64,000 bases of DNA from Isoetes taiwanensis (GCA_021234155.1 JAJEKV010000215.1:808001-872000), one strand, 5' to 3'. Shown: positions 26,520 through 38,451, numbered from the stretch's first letter. Notes: generated from the sequence alone by a model not told the origin. Translations and numbers: made by a program.

Positions 26520-27090
26520 ATTTGCATGCATATTGGAGAATCTAAGGGCATCTTGATAGAATCTCGACGAATATTTCAATAATGCGGTCAAACCCTAAAG
26601 AATGTTGGAGAATGCAGGAGGAACTCTAATTGAATTTAGACTTTTAAACTTGGCGTCTTAATTTTGAAGTTTTGAAGGCTTCATATGATCTAAAAAGGAA
26701 TCCAAAGGAATCTTCATGAGATCTTTAGGAATCTGGGGGATCTTGATAAAACCTTGAAGAATCTAGCTTGGGATATTCATAGAATCTAAAGGAATCAAGA
26801 GAACCTACATAGAGATATGTGGGAATCTAGTTGAATCTTGGCGCAATCTCGAGAATCGAGGGGAATCTCAAGAGAATCTTGGAGAATCTATGGAAATTTT
26901 TTGAGAATCTAGGGGAATGCAAGGGAATCGTCATAATTTCATTGAGGATATAGTGAATTCTAGGGGAATCTTTATAAAATCTGAATTAATCTAGAGAAGA
27001 ATGTACATAGAATATTGAGGAATATATCACGAATCTTGGAATAGTCTTTGGGATTCTAGAACCTTAAAAATCTAGGGAATCTTCCACATT
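26520..27090 (+). repeat. Degenerate GAATCT repeat field
   Basis: The hexamer GAATCT, often as GGAATCT or GAATCTAGGGGAATC, recurs dozens of times at irregular spacings of roughly 10-25 bases. AATCTTGA and AGAATCTA variants are frequent. The field has no fixed period, so it looks like an old, strongly mutated short tandem array. It contains no open frame of note. Confidence 0.8.
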
Positions 27091-27094
27091 CGCG

Positions 27095-27770
27095 GTATTT
27101 TGGGGGTCGAGGCTTCATGCTGGATCCTTCATAGTTTTCGGTAATGCTTGATGGTCAATTCACCACTTTCTAAACACACTACAACTTAAAAGAAAATCAC
27201 GAGGGGCTCAAAAGAATTGAACCACAGGTGAGACTTATAACCGTCTTGATCTATTTATTTGGGCCTCTATATTGTTAATCAACGGCTATGTCTTGTCGGT
27301 ATCCTTTGTTTTCAACATGTGCATTGAATTATAAAGATTTTTGACCAATTTCAAAATTAGATGCCTTCTTCATTTCACGAACAATACAAGAATATCATCG
27401 GCAAAGGTTTATTATATTTTGCATTCAATTGACTTGCATGACCAAGACATGATAGAAGACAATGAAACCAGCATTGTTTAGCCATAAAAATAATTTTGAC
27501 TCTATGTTTAATTGTGGATATTATTTCGAGTTCTGTAATAGTTTATAAGCTCATAGGGGCATACTTTTTTGCAATGTGTGGTAGAATGGGGAATTCATTG
27601 CAATCTCTCATGACCCTTGATTGAATTGGAGTTCTAGGTGACCATCTCGTCCAGTTGCTTGCTAATTATTATTCAAGCTTGGATGCAGCAAACCAGGCAT
27701 ATAAGAAAATTACAAGACCTATAATATATACATGCACTGTCATCATTCTGGCAAATAACAATTTGAAATA
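27095..27770. other. No gene recognised
   Basis: AT-rich sequence between the GAATCT field and the LINE 3' tail. No motif supports a gene. Confidence 0.45.
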
Positions 27771-27791
27771 GGAAGGAAGGAAGGAAGGAAG
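27771..27791. repeat. (GGAA)n tail of LINE copy B
   Basis: Five perfect GGAA units abut the LINE 3' end, placing a TTCC microsatellite as its terminal tail on the LINE coding strand instead of poly(A). Confidence 0.85.
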
Positions 27792-29900
27792 TTACTTTTA
27801 TCGTCCACGGAGACCAATCGGTCTATGGGACCCAATACAAAAACGCAGCAAGATTCTTTGCCGGATTAAAAACCCCGCCGAAGAAGGGTTTAGGAAAAAG
27901 CCGTGGCAGCAATCAGCCTGTGACAAAGCGTGCTAATCATATAAAATGCGAAACATCCCAATATATCACGGTCATGCACCACCCGTGAGTGCCTAGTCGG
28001 TGAATGACCCGGTGAGGGCAAAAGGTGACCCTCGCGGTCAGTACCTCCCTGGATGTATGAGGGGAGCACTGTCTGAGGGCCGGTGTGTTCATCGCCAAAT
28101 GCAAAGAACTTGCGATCAGTAGGTACTAAGGCGATATCGGCCCGAATCGGAGCTTATTTGGGCAACTCTAGAAGTGTGAGACTCATCCTCAAGCGGCCCG
28201 TTTGGCGGCCTTGTGAGCTTTGTCTGGCCCGGGGCTCCCCAATCCACGCCGAATCTCTCGATGCGAAGATGGTGGGCACTCTGCGAATGGAGGCAATGAG
28301 CTGCGGCTTTTCGGGGGGCGGTAAAGAACGCGGTAAAATTTTATTGGGCTGCTGCAGAGTTGATGTGCTCCTTGTAATGGGCCATTTGACCTGCTCTAAG
28401 AGCAATGGGGTCGAGCTTGCCAAGGAAACAAAGCATCTAGGTACTCCCCTTGTTTCATCCGCGATCGACATTGCGTATTTATGCCTTGTGCTCTGCCGTT
28501 CCATCTGCCGAACCAGCGTCTCTCTTACCCCTCCAACAGGCCCTAAGCATTGCGGACTCATGGCCACGGTGTAAAGCAGTCTTGGGGCCAGAGCATCACC
28601 ATAGTAACCACTACGAAAAATGGCGATGTGTGTCTATCAAGTTGCCATTGCGGCGTAAGAATCGATTTCTGCACCAGCCGAGAATCGATGGGGGACTGAA
28701 GGTTTCACCAAGTGCCCGTGCCAAAATGCCCATACGCACTTTTGCTCCAAGTCATTCGGTCGTCAAAGGCAGTAGGACTAAACTCCGACCCGTCTGAAGA
28801 GCCGGGCTTCCGACCGGTGCGGAGCAGATGTGGTGATGGCCCCCAATCATATGCTTCTGGTGGTATTTGTTACGCATTGCATAGCGCTTTCGGCTTCTTT
28901 GTCACCCATAGCGGATAGGCGCCTCCAGCCCAGGCGCGGAGAACTCCACCCTAGGTACTTGTAGGTGGGCGTGGCATACAAATCCCGATATGTGAGTGCG
29001 GGAGGCATGGGGTAACGTGAAGAGGATATGAGAACCACCCGGTCTTGGCCAGATTGGCGTAATGCGTAGCGACAAAATGTGTCTAGGGCATCGGTGGGGC
29101 GCATATCTTGGGGTGGGGAGCCGGTAACATCGTCGCATAGATGGTGGCGGATGACAGTGCAAAGATGTATGCCATCCCCATGCCGATGGCCGGGGCTCTA
29201 AGCGTCAATGTAGAGGCCAAAAGATTAATACCGTGAGGGGGCAACCTGGGACCGAATACTAACGGTAAATGCTTGGCCCGTGGGCGCATCACACTTAAAA
29301 CAACTCTCATACAGCACAATATATGGCATTACGCAGGCGGCGGGAGCCCCGGTTGGTATGATCCTGCCCACAACTTTTCAGGGGGACCGTATCAAAAGCA
29401 ACTGCGAAGTCCACCGCGACAATACCAAGTCCGGTAGGTGATTGTTTGTCTTCAATCGATCGATTGCCCTTGGCGTAAAGATATGGTCAATGTCGTTGAG
29501 TGGCGGGTGGGCGCTTTACTGTGTGAGGGCTCGCACATCAGCGCCTCGCCCGTAGTCCAGTCTGCTTTCGAGAATGCCGATAGCGATTTGGCAAATCTTG
29601 AGCCCGACCATGATCGTCCAGGTGGTGGCGGGACGGTGTGGTCGTGGCTTTGTGAATGGGAACAACCACTTGTGGTCCATTGTGGAAACCCTCACTGCAA
29701 TGCTGTTGAGCGGGGTAGTGAGGACCGGCGCTGGCGGCTGCCACGCCCGCAGTAACTTCGGCACGCATACCATCCGGTCATTTGCCTTCCCAGCCTTCTA
29801 GCCGTTGCGGGCCCTCCTCAACATCCTCATCCACGAGAACCAATGGGGGCCATCACGGTGGGGGTATGGGCGTCAGCGTCCCTGGCGGGGTCATAAATTT
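27771..29900 (-). pseudogene. Decayed LINE (non-LTR retrotransposon), copy B
   Basis: The minus strand carries RT motifs in order. An I-x-x-HK phrase with YRTIMVG-like TTWTIMVGLKICQIAIGILE lies at about 29630-29560. GLGIVAVDFAVAFDTVPL at about 29433-29386 is the first catalytic-Asp motif A. LCDDV near 29127-29141 corresponds to the YADD box, and TDALDTFCRYALRQ to VVLISSSRYP lies at 29095-29005. YKYLG and a VEFSAPGL-like block follow near 28960-28900. Frames change repeatedly, so the copy is dead. It ends at 27803-27831 with a nested hairpin (GTCC/GGAC outside, GACC/GGTC inside) and a (GGAA)n tail at 27771-27791, which on the coding strand is a 3' (TTCC)n tail. A clade cannot be assigned by eye. 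Confidence 0.75.
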
Positions 29901-29904
29901 CTTT

Positions 29905-30355
29905 GCAAGTCTTTATTCCCCTTTGCCGGGTGTGATGTCCCCAGCCAAATTTTGAGGCGGCATTGTACAATAGAATGCAAAAGCGTATGCCTAAAGCTTT
30001 TTATCTGATCGCTCCACAACCAAACAAACAAACAATGAGATATTCGATGTGTTTTGCGGCTCCGATTAACCGATTTATGTGAGATACTTTACGCCCCTAC
30101 TTGACAAAGCTTTTATTTAAATATCATTGTATTGGTTCGAAATTCGTGTGTTCTTTATTTTCTGGGTTGCCGAACTCTTTGGCTGCATTTTGGAAGATAA
30201 ATGTAGGTCGTCTGACTGCAGAGAATTCTATTTCCAAATGTTCAGGTTTATGGTTTTGAATTGATTGTCAAAACATGACTTTGAACTATGATTTAAGCCA
30301 CTTCACCCTCCGGCCATGGAGGGCAACCCTCCGTCTTGTGACACCTTGTTTTGCC
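29905..30355. other. No gene recognised
   Basis: AT-rich transition between the LINE relic and the pyrimidine tract; no supported feature. Confidence 0.45.
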
Positions 30356-30359
30356 GGAC

Positions 30360-31780
30360 TTTTTTCCACGCCCTTTCATCCTTTTCCCACCCTTCCCATT
30401 TTTCCCTTTCCCTTTCCCTTCCTTTTTTCTTTTCCTTTTCACTTTCCCTTTTCCCATGCATTTTTTTTTGTTCCATTTTCCCCACCTTTTCATGTGCCCT
30501 TTTCTTCCTTTCCCATCCTCTTCCTCTTTATCCTTTGCCCTTCCTGCTTCTCTTTTTCCATTTCCCTCTCCTCTTTTCTTCGTGCCCATTTCCCTTCCCT
30601 TCCCCCCTTTCCGCCTTCGTTTTCATTTTTCCTTTCACTTCCTTTTTCATTATTTCGCCACCCTTTCGCTTTTCCCCATGCCCCTTTTCCCTTTCCTTTC
30701 CCCCTTCTTTTTCATTTTCTCTTTTCTTCTGCCTCTTTCCATTTCCTTTTCTCTACCTTTTTTTTTTTTTTGGCTCTTTTCCTCTTTTCACTTTCCCCTC
30801 TCTCCCCTTTTCCCTTTTCCACTTTCCCCTTTCCTCTTTTTCCTTTTTCTTTTTTTTCTTTTTTATCTTTTCTCTTTTCCCATTCTCTTTTTCCCCTTTC
30901 CTCGCCCTTTCCCTCTTCCTTTTTTTTTCCGTGCCCCTTTCTCATTTCTCTTCCTCTTTTTCAATTCCTTGCTCCTCACCCTTCTCCTATTCCCCTTCTC
31001 CCCCTCCCTTTTTCTCCTTTTCTGACCCTCCATGCCCTTCCCACGTTTTTTCTCTTTTCTTTTTTTTCTAAACTCGTTTTCCTTTTTTTTCCCCGCCCTT
31101 TTGCTCTTCCCCCTTTTCTTTTTTCGCTTTTTCCCCTTTCTTGACCCTTTTTTTTTCCCTTCTTTTTCATGCCCTTTTGCCCCTTCCCTTTTCTCATTTC
31201 CCTCTTCCCTTTTTCTAATGCCCTTTTTTCAAGTTCTATTTTCTCCTTTGCCCCTCCCTGTTTCTTTCTCTTGTCACTTTCCTTTTTTTCCCTTCTTCCC
31301 ATCCATTTCTTGTTCTCCTTTTGCCTGCCCTTTTCATCATTTTCCCAATATTTCCCTTCCCTTCCCTTTCCCTCTCTCTTTTCCTTTCCAATGCCATTTT
31401 TCCCTTCCATTTTCTTCTTTCCATACCCTTTCCCTTTTTCTCCTTTTTCCCATGCTCTTTTTCCTTTTCCCTTTCCCATGCTCTTTTTTTTTTTCATTCC
31501 TTTTCCCATTCTTCACCCTTTTCCCCACTCTTTCCCTTTTTTCTATGCTATTTCCCCTTCCCTTTTCCCTTTTACCTCTTTCCCTTTTCCTCGTGCCCAT
31601 TTCTCAGGTTCCCTTCCCCCCTCCCTTTTGATTTTTTCTTTCCCTTTCCCTTTTCCCGTACATTCTTATCTCCACCTTTTTCCCTTTCTCATTTTCCCTT
31701 TTCCCGTGCCTTTTTCCCCCTTCATGTTCTCTCTTTCCTCCTCCCTTTTCCTTTTCACCTCTTTTCCTTTACCCTTTCCC
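30360..31780 (+). repeat. 1.4-kb polypyrimidine (polypurine on minus strand) tract
   Basis: The plus strand is almost entirely C and T for about 1.4 kb, built from TTTTCC, CCCTTT and TTTTTC words. Purines are nearly confined to a recurring phrase of the form (C/T)ATGCCC(T)TTT or CGTGCCC, seen at irregular intervals (for example near 30455, 30490, 30585, 30675, 30930, 31030, 31170, 31215, 31390, 31452, 31480, 31590, 31705). This looks like a degenerate minisatellite with an ATGCCC anchor. Open frames of 150-290 residues in all three plus frames are an automatic result of the composition. Confidence 0.9.
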
Positions 31781-31992
31781 CATAAGAGATCAAAACATGA
31801 CCAATCATGGTGGTAGGAAGTTGTGCGAGAAAACTTGACCTTTGGATGCACCTAGATGATCTTAGCCATTCAAATTAGGGCTTGATGCACTACAGACTTA
31901 CGGTATAACATTATAATATAAGAAGATCATACAAATTACCAATAAGTCCCCAAAGCGATACAAGTGTGTTCTCTAACAGATTGCCTGTTGAT

Positions 31993-32141
31993 AAAGCACT
32001 TTAGGAGGCCTTTTTCTACACAGCACTTTAAAGGAATGACAAAGTATGTTGTTTAATACATCCCTCCAATAAAGCAATGTAGGAGGCCTTTTTCTACAAA
32101 GCACTTTAAAGGAATGACAAAGCATGTTGTTTAATACATCC
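31993..32141. repeat. Two-copy tandem repeat, 78-bp period
   Basis: AAAGCACTTTAGGAGGCC to TTTAATACATCC (31993-32070) is repeated at 32071-32141, with about five differences visible. The shared core is GGAGGCCTTTTTCTACA followed by GCACTTTAAAGGAATGACAA. Confidence 0.9.
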
Positions 32142-32428
32142 TTTACTTGTTTATTGGTGTCCGCAAGAGCTGCTTCTGGTTGTGGAATAGAAACAAACTG
32201 GAGTGCCAATTCCGCTCATGAGGTAAGCAACAGGTTCTCTCCAATCTCCATGTTGTGGCGGCCTAGAATTGTATCGCTGATTCCAGGGCCCGGTCTTGGC
32301 TCCCACTAGTCTCAAGATCCCCTGAAATCCGCTCCCTAGTTTCCATGCCGCCATACATAAAGAAAGAGATGTACATCCTTACCTAACATCCTATAGATTT
32401 ATCAATTCTTAACACAACCCTTGAAGTA

Positions 32429-32456
32429 CTAGTAATGGTGCCCGGCGTTGCCGGGC
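32429..32456 (-). mobile_element. Helitron-like 3' terminus
   Basis: On the minus strand a 7-bp-stem hairpin, GCCCGGC-AAC-GCCGGGC (plus 32440-32456), is followed by ACCATTA and then CTAG and T (plus 32432-32428). Plant Helitrons end in a GC-rich hairpin a few bases before CTRR, inserted before T. The spacing here is 7 bases, slightly short but within what is seen. The element would extend to higher coordinates; its 5' TC end was not located, and no Rep/helicase coding sequence is visible, so it would be non-autonomous. Confidence 0.55.
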
Positions 32457-33110
32457 GGGCTTGAGCAATGGATTAAACTTTTAGAGCTAGAGAAGAATCC
32501 AAAGGTCATTTGGCATCATGTGCATTCAAAATGTTCCCTATTGTCCAAATTTCCTTGCCTTTCTATGTACCTATATTATAAGTGAGAACACTCGACATGT
32601 ATAAAGCAAGTGTTTGGGTTATATTGGGCAATGCCCAGTGTTGTTCTTGTTAGTTTAGTTCTTTAAAACATTTCTAGTTGAACAACATCATTAACATCAT
32701 TATGACCAACCGGTCCTGTCCTGTAGTAGAGACCTTAAACCTGCCATATGTACTCGATAATCACATGCAAAGCAGCTCCTAGCATATCGCGCCTAGGTAG
32801 TGGATTGGCTTTCATGTGATATGTAGAATAAAAATGTACTCATGATGTGATGATGAATAGAATGACGTCCTTCAATAAAAAAAAACAACATCATTAACAT
32901 CATTTTGCAAGAGAAAATTGTTTGAATTATTAACCAAATATATATACTCCTTTATCACAACACGACTTAATTGTGCCCATATGCCAAGTGTGAGGACCAC
33001 TATCCTTTGTGATAAGAATATAAAAATATGTGAAATCAATTTATGGCACACACATTGCTTCATATCACCATATAGATGCCTCATTATATGCCAATATTAT
33101 ATCAATAGGG

Positions 33111-33785
33111 AGCACAAAGCTTTGTAATTTAAATTTGCATGTAAATTAATTTGTTACCTATGTCAAACCTTGTGAAATAAAATTAATGTTGCAATTTTTA
33201 TTAAATTTGTAACATTTAAACCATAGGTCATAATAATAATTCAAGTAAACTTCTCTTAAGACTGAAAAACATAGATGATTGGGTGCATTCATTGATCCTA
33301 GCACATGAGTGTCGCCCAAAATCCGCCCAATGTTGTAAATTATATGGGAGAAGCGATACTCAAGACTACATGTTCTTTAGGACATGGATATTTATGTCCT
33401 GAAATGCTAAGCGGTTATGGCACAACCTTCGTAATTTACATTTGCGTGTAGATTTAATTTGTCACACATGTCAAACATTTTGAGCTAGAACTGATATAGC
33501 AAGTTTTACAAATGAGATTGATTCATATTTGCAATGATTCGTGTTTGCAATGAGTATAGTACTTAGATATTCCTTATCATATTTGGCAGATTATCAATAA
33601 GATTAATGCATCGAGACTAAAGAATAAAAAAAACTTTGCTTCTATGTCTTGGCTCGACATTCTGTCGATTTCAATCTTAAGAATAATTGACTTCAATTGT
33701 CCGTACAAACCGAACCATCTATGCTTCTATCTATTGGCTCGACATTATGACCAATTCAATCTTAAGAATAAATGACTTATGGTTC
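33111..33785. repeat. Two pairs of diverged direct repeats
   Basis: GCACAAAGCTTTGTAATTTAAATTTGC (33111) and about 100 following bases recur in altered form at 33419-33515 (GCACAACCTTCGTAATTTACATTTGC). Separately, GGCTCGACATT followed by CAATCTTAAGAATAA occurs at about 33650 and 33732. This is AT-rich noncoding sequence. Confidence 0.55.
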
Positions 33786-34278
33786 AAATGTTCCTATGCC
33801 AAATAGAATGGGTAATGCTACATTAGAGACATAGTTGGAAATGCCAATGGTACCTTGCAAACCATAATCTCGCGAGTAGTATGATTTCAGAGGTTCTATG
33901 GCACACATTAATACTTCATCAAATGCAAAGTGTGACATACCTTAAAAGACCGTGCATCGAATGCACATTATTTCCTCATGTTCTAATATTAAAAGCTTTT
34001 GAGATTTTCTGAAAAACCGTATTCACGCATTAATGGCCCTGCAAACCAAAGGGAAAAGTATCAGTCAGACCACTCTGCAATTTTAGATGGAATGCTATGG
34101 ACCTTCAATGCGTATCAGCATAAGTCCGTTATATCAGCTGTGGGCAAGAGATCCTTGCTAAACTTTGTGAGCCACACTTTAGGCATTCAATCTACCTGCA
34201 AACTAAGAAGCCATGTGAGTGAGCACTATCACAAATCATACTGCCCTAAATGAACAACTTACACAATCCCATGTAAAA

Positions 34279-34439
34279 TTATGTTGCCATGTCAGAATAT
34301 ACAGGAGCTTGATACAGGCCCGCTTCTGTAACATGTAAAAGAGCATCTTTGAGATCATTTGAGATTAAAGTCCGTATAAATAAACGATAACTATCAAACT
34401 TAAAAGGGCCATAAGGTGCAGATGATTTTGTCTTCATGC
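34279..34439 (-). CDS. Possible terminal exon of unknown minus-strand gene
   Basis: Read on the minus strand, a pyrimidine-rich stretch ending CATTTCCTAG is followed by an open frame of 53 residues. It begins GMKTKSSAPYGPFKFDSYRL, has amino-acid composition like ordinary protein, and ends with TAA at 34279-34281. I do not recognise the family. The neighbouring candidate exon upstream (about 34560-34690 minus, ending at a GTTAGT donor) does not join in phase by my reading, so the gene model is incomplete, or this is a pseudogene. Confidence 0.3.
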
Positions 34440-36520
34440 CTAGGAAATGAAAAGCATGGTTAAAATAAAAAATATGCATGCATAAAGGTGTATGTTAGTG
34501 GTAAAATTATATTGGCATGTTTCTTGATTCCATTGAGGCCATAGACTTAAGGACATACTAACCAGAACATGGTTGCCATAGCCATTGTGAGAGTACATGA
34601 TGGGCACCAGAGCACCACCAAAATGGAAAAGATATATCGATTTTGGGAAATAATGGTTTGATAAAACAACCATAGATGTGTTTTGGAACTCATAACAATA
34701 TATTTTGCATACATGCAAGTGGAAGATGAAGAGAACAATAAAGTCAAGGTTACTGCAGTTCCCTTCCAGAAAATTTTGCAGCTGATAGAAGATCGTGGAG
34801 GCCTCCATTGGTAAACAAATGCTAAACAATTACTAAGAAACATAAATGAATTAGAATAAACCTTAAACAACTACTAACAAACATAAATGGATTAGAATAC
34901 TATATTTTCAAGTTTATAAAAGTACCTGATAAGCTGGAACAAATTTGAAAATTTGCATATGAATGAATAGCATTACGCCATATATTTGCCATAAAATAAA
35001 CTGGTCTGGAGAGCCTACTCAAAATATGCCCTAATCATTTGTTCATCTATGATTTTTTATCAATTCTATATGTGGATGTATGATAGCATATGCCATTAAT
35101 CATCAAGTCTGATAAAATATCTTAATGCATCTAATGTCTTGTCTTGATCTCGTTGGAAACTTGCGGCATGAAAGCACTGCCCATTTCACTATGGGAAGCC
35201 TCATCTCTTCAGCACTAATATTTAATCAAATCCCTTGCCTCTACATTCATTGGTCTTTACGGCTTATAGAAGTTACTACAGTATGAATGGGCCCTGAGAC
35301 TATTGCAATGATAAATTACTTCTTTGCATCTACATTCGTTAGTCACATTTGGTCATCTGAGCCTCTTTTCTTTGTTGATGACAAAACTAAGCAAACATGA
35401 ACCTTGCCTATCGGTTCCCAAATTGCAGATATGCAAAGTGCAGGTTGATGCATCAAACATGGGGATTCATAAATGGAATTGTGACCTGCTATACATTATA
35501 TACAGAATAGATGGTGTAAGCGCATGAGCTTGTGAAGGAAAAAAAAACCAACCTCACAACTCTGACCAAGAGAAGTTCCAGTGCATAAGAAGATCCTATA
35601 TATCGCCTAATCCTGCTTGAACAACAGTGCGTTAGAGCTGAAAATAGAAGCAGAGGAAGCAAATCTACAAAAGCTAAAATAAATGGAGTCCGAAACAAAA
35701 ATCATGAAAGAAGGCAAGAGCTGACCTGCTAACAAATTAGGCCAATATGCCTCAAGTTTCAAACATGCGATCAGGGACCATGCAAAAATTCAGAAAAATC
35801 ACCCACACTGCACCAAGAGAGTCGATCATGCAACCATGATACCCAGATCAAATGCATCTCTTCACTAAAGAAGACATCGAAAACCCTTCGGGGATGTCTT
35901 AGGCCAGCCCTCTCCTTTGCATCATCTGAAAAGAATCTATAAATGTCTTAGATTAGCAGAAATGAATTAATTATTGCTCACAATATCTATAATGCCCATA
36001 AAGATCAAAAGATCGTAAAGTAAGCAACTGATTCTAAAGGGCATACACTACAGCTTGATAGCATGGACATATTAAAATGGAGGCATCATTATGTGTTGCA
36101 GATTTAGATGCTATTCGGAGCAATAGACTTTGTGAAGTTTCAGTGGCTAGTCAACTTATTCAATGTCATAAAAGAGCAACTCATATACAATAAATAATCA
36201 GATAAATACTAAATGATAATCAAATCATTCTAGCAGAGTAATCCTTCTTGATAACATATCTAGATCTGGATTCTTATCTTTGAGCTTGTACAACATGAAA
36301 GAGAATTGAAAGCACCAAAATACTCTTTGCATGTTACAAATTCCATGCAGAAGCTGCTTTTCCTTCATCATAGCAACTACAAACTCATGCATATGAGACA
36401 AATACATATGGAATACATATACCTCCTCATTTGGGTTCATCAAAAGCTTCCATGATAAAGCATTTACAATCGAAAACCTATGCTCATGTAACTTCTATAA
36501 TAAATTGAACAATTTCTCAC

Positions 36521-36656
36521 CTCCATGTTGCATTTGGCCTTGCTGCTTAGAAATTTGTCGATTTTGCTTCTCTCTAGAAGCCATGTTCCCGGTGCAAAAA
36601 TTGCAATATTAATTTCACTCGAGTTTACTTCATCGGTGTACTCATAATAATTGTGC
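36521..36656 (-). CDS. Possible internal exon of unknown minus-strand gene
   Basis: This 136-base minus-strand block is bounded by a TTGTAG acceptor and a GTGAGA donor. It is open in the frame HNYYEYTDEVNSSEINIAIF with a continuation ending near NME. A nearby open block (about 36790-36920 minus, containing RLESFVEVWCRSSAIINELF) ends at a GTATGC donor, but the phase does not match a direct join. Sequence character suggests real coding history. The family is unknown to me, and a pseudogene or a missing exon are both possible. Confidence 0.3.
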
Positions 36657-36999
36657 CTACAACATAGAAAGGTCTCTATTACACCGGTTAACTCCACCTC
36701 AATAGATTCATCAACATGGAAAGTTTACCTATTTATTGCCTACTTTATTTAAAAAATTTTGAATCTTCAGACTACAAAGGTGCATACCATCTTGGTTGGA
36801 AGTGAAAAGAGGTCTCTGTTTATCAGATCATAGAAGAGCTCATTGATTATGGCACTGGATCTACACCAAACTTCAACAAACGACTCCAGCCTGTCTTCGT
36901 GATTATTTATGGAAGTTTCTCATGGACTACCATCAAGCTACTCGGAACTCCCGTTGGCATTCATGTTAGTGCAGGAGCAGCATGGAAATAAATTATTAA

Positions 37000-38440
37000 G
37001 TGTTTGAAGAGACATCTATTTTGTTGATCAAGCGCAAAATTTCTCTCATTTGGTTGCACTACGGTGGCCAAATCTACAACAATAACCATGTTTATAGATT
37101 GGACTACGGTTGGGGCGAGAGGCACTGCGGTATTGACAAATTTTGCACTGGACTTGAGCCATGCTCAACTTCGGTGGCATCATGTCCCCACAAAATGGAG
37201 ACCTACATTATCTCGGTACCTAAATCCGTCTTACAACAAATTTGGTCATCTATCTACGCACTCTATTCTTCAATTGACACCATAGATCTACTAAGAAATT
37301 ATACGGATGGCTCTTTACCTTCTAATCTTTACACACCGGGACTAAAGAACAACATTAAAGAACCGTCTTATCCATTCAATGCACTCAGAAGCGCACATAA
37401 TTACTATGTGGTAAAACAATGCAAATATGACAGAAACATGCCTTTATAAAGGTCTGGATACTGACAGAGAAAGAATCCCAGCATTATGGCTGGGTGAAAA
37501 ATCTTGAATGTATTATTGTATTCAAGCTAAATCTCAAGTAAAATGAACAAAGATAACAAACAATGTTTTTTCTTCTAAAGAATGTATTTGTTCTCTAAGC
37601 TGGGCCGACTCTTATACCTCTGTAGAATCAAAAGAAATAAGAGGATGATTCAGAAGAAATAAGAGGATGATGCTTTGCCATCCATCCTTTCATCTTTGTT
37701 AAAATCGCTTTACATTGATCCAAGCGCAAATTTGGGGAGAGAGAAAAAAAAAAATGAAGTTTGTATGAGCATGTATGCGAAAAACCTTGCAATCGTGGCA
37801 TGCATCCAGCTGCAATGGATAAGGAGAGTCAGAAAAAACCAAAACCAAAATCACATGAGAAAATTCTCCCGATTTTTGGAAGACCGAAAATTTATTCCAG
37901 CAGCTAAGCTCCCCAAAACCATAGAAAAATAAGTTAAAAAAAATTCCAAAAACATTTCTCACCATACCGGAAAAACCCAAATTAACAATATTGATTGATT
38001 GATTGATTAATACGCAACTCTAAGTTCTAAGAAGGTGAGCCACTTAAATTAAAAGGAAAACCCAAAACCCTACCTTATAACATATTTTTTTTTTGCAAAT
38101 ATATATGGTACGAAATTTCCACCAAACAAAGCTTCTCCCATGTAGACCTAATTCCGTTCCTTCGTTCTTTTCTCCATTTCTCAGCTCAGTGTTTAAGGAG
38201 AGGGACGCATCCGAGGTCTGCCATTCAATAAAGAATTGGAAAAAAGAAAAGAACTAAAGACAATTTTCCCGTGCAATTAAATCTAGGTTCTGTATTGAAA
38301 CGTTGCCAGGCAAAAATTGCATTTCACAGCTATTGTAGTTTCACTAGAATCAGGGCTTCGCATATGAAAGATTTCTTTGCATTGGTTGCAGTTAATGCGT
38401 TGTTGCAACTAAAACAACTTATCCGGAAGTCTATGATCGG
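37000..38440. other. BRF1 upstream region; no other gene recognised
   Basis: An open frame at 37000-37449 (+) has no recognised domain. The stretch from 38090 to 38240 contains AAATATATATGG (about 38097-38108), a TATA-like element. Pyrimidine-rich sequence with CCATTTCTCAGCTCAGTG follows (38172-38190), which is plausible promoter and 5' UTR sequence for BRF1 starting at 38452. No transcription start can be fixed from sequence alone. Confidence 0.35.
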
Positions 38441-38451
38441 CAAGGGACAAA

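Noticed and set aside
28083-28574. 163-residue plus-strand frame in the LINE region
   Set aside because: The minus strand carries recognisable RT motifs in adjacent sequence and this frame has no known domain; it is probably a shadow in GC-rich relic DNA.
30275-31816. Open frames of up to 289 residues, rich in Phe, Pro, Ser and Leu
   Set aside because: They exist in all plus frames (and as Lys/Glu/Gly-rich frames on the minus strand) because the DNA is almost only C and T on one strand; there is no gene structure.
37675-37980. Overlapping frames of 85 and 93 residues upstream of BRF1
   Set aside because: They lie on opposite strands, are rich in Lys/Asn or Phe as expected from A/T runs, and have no domain.
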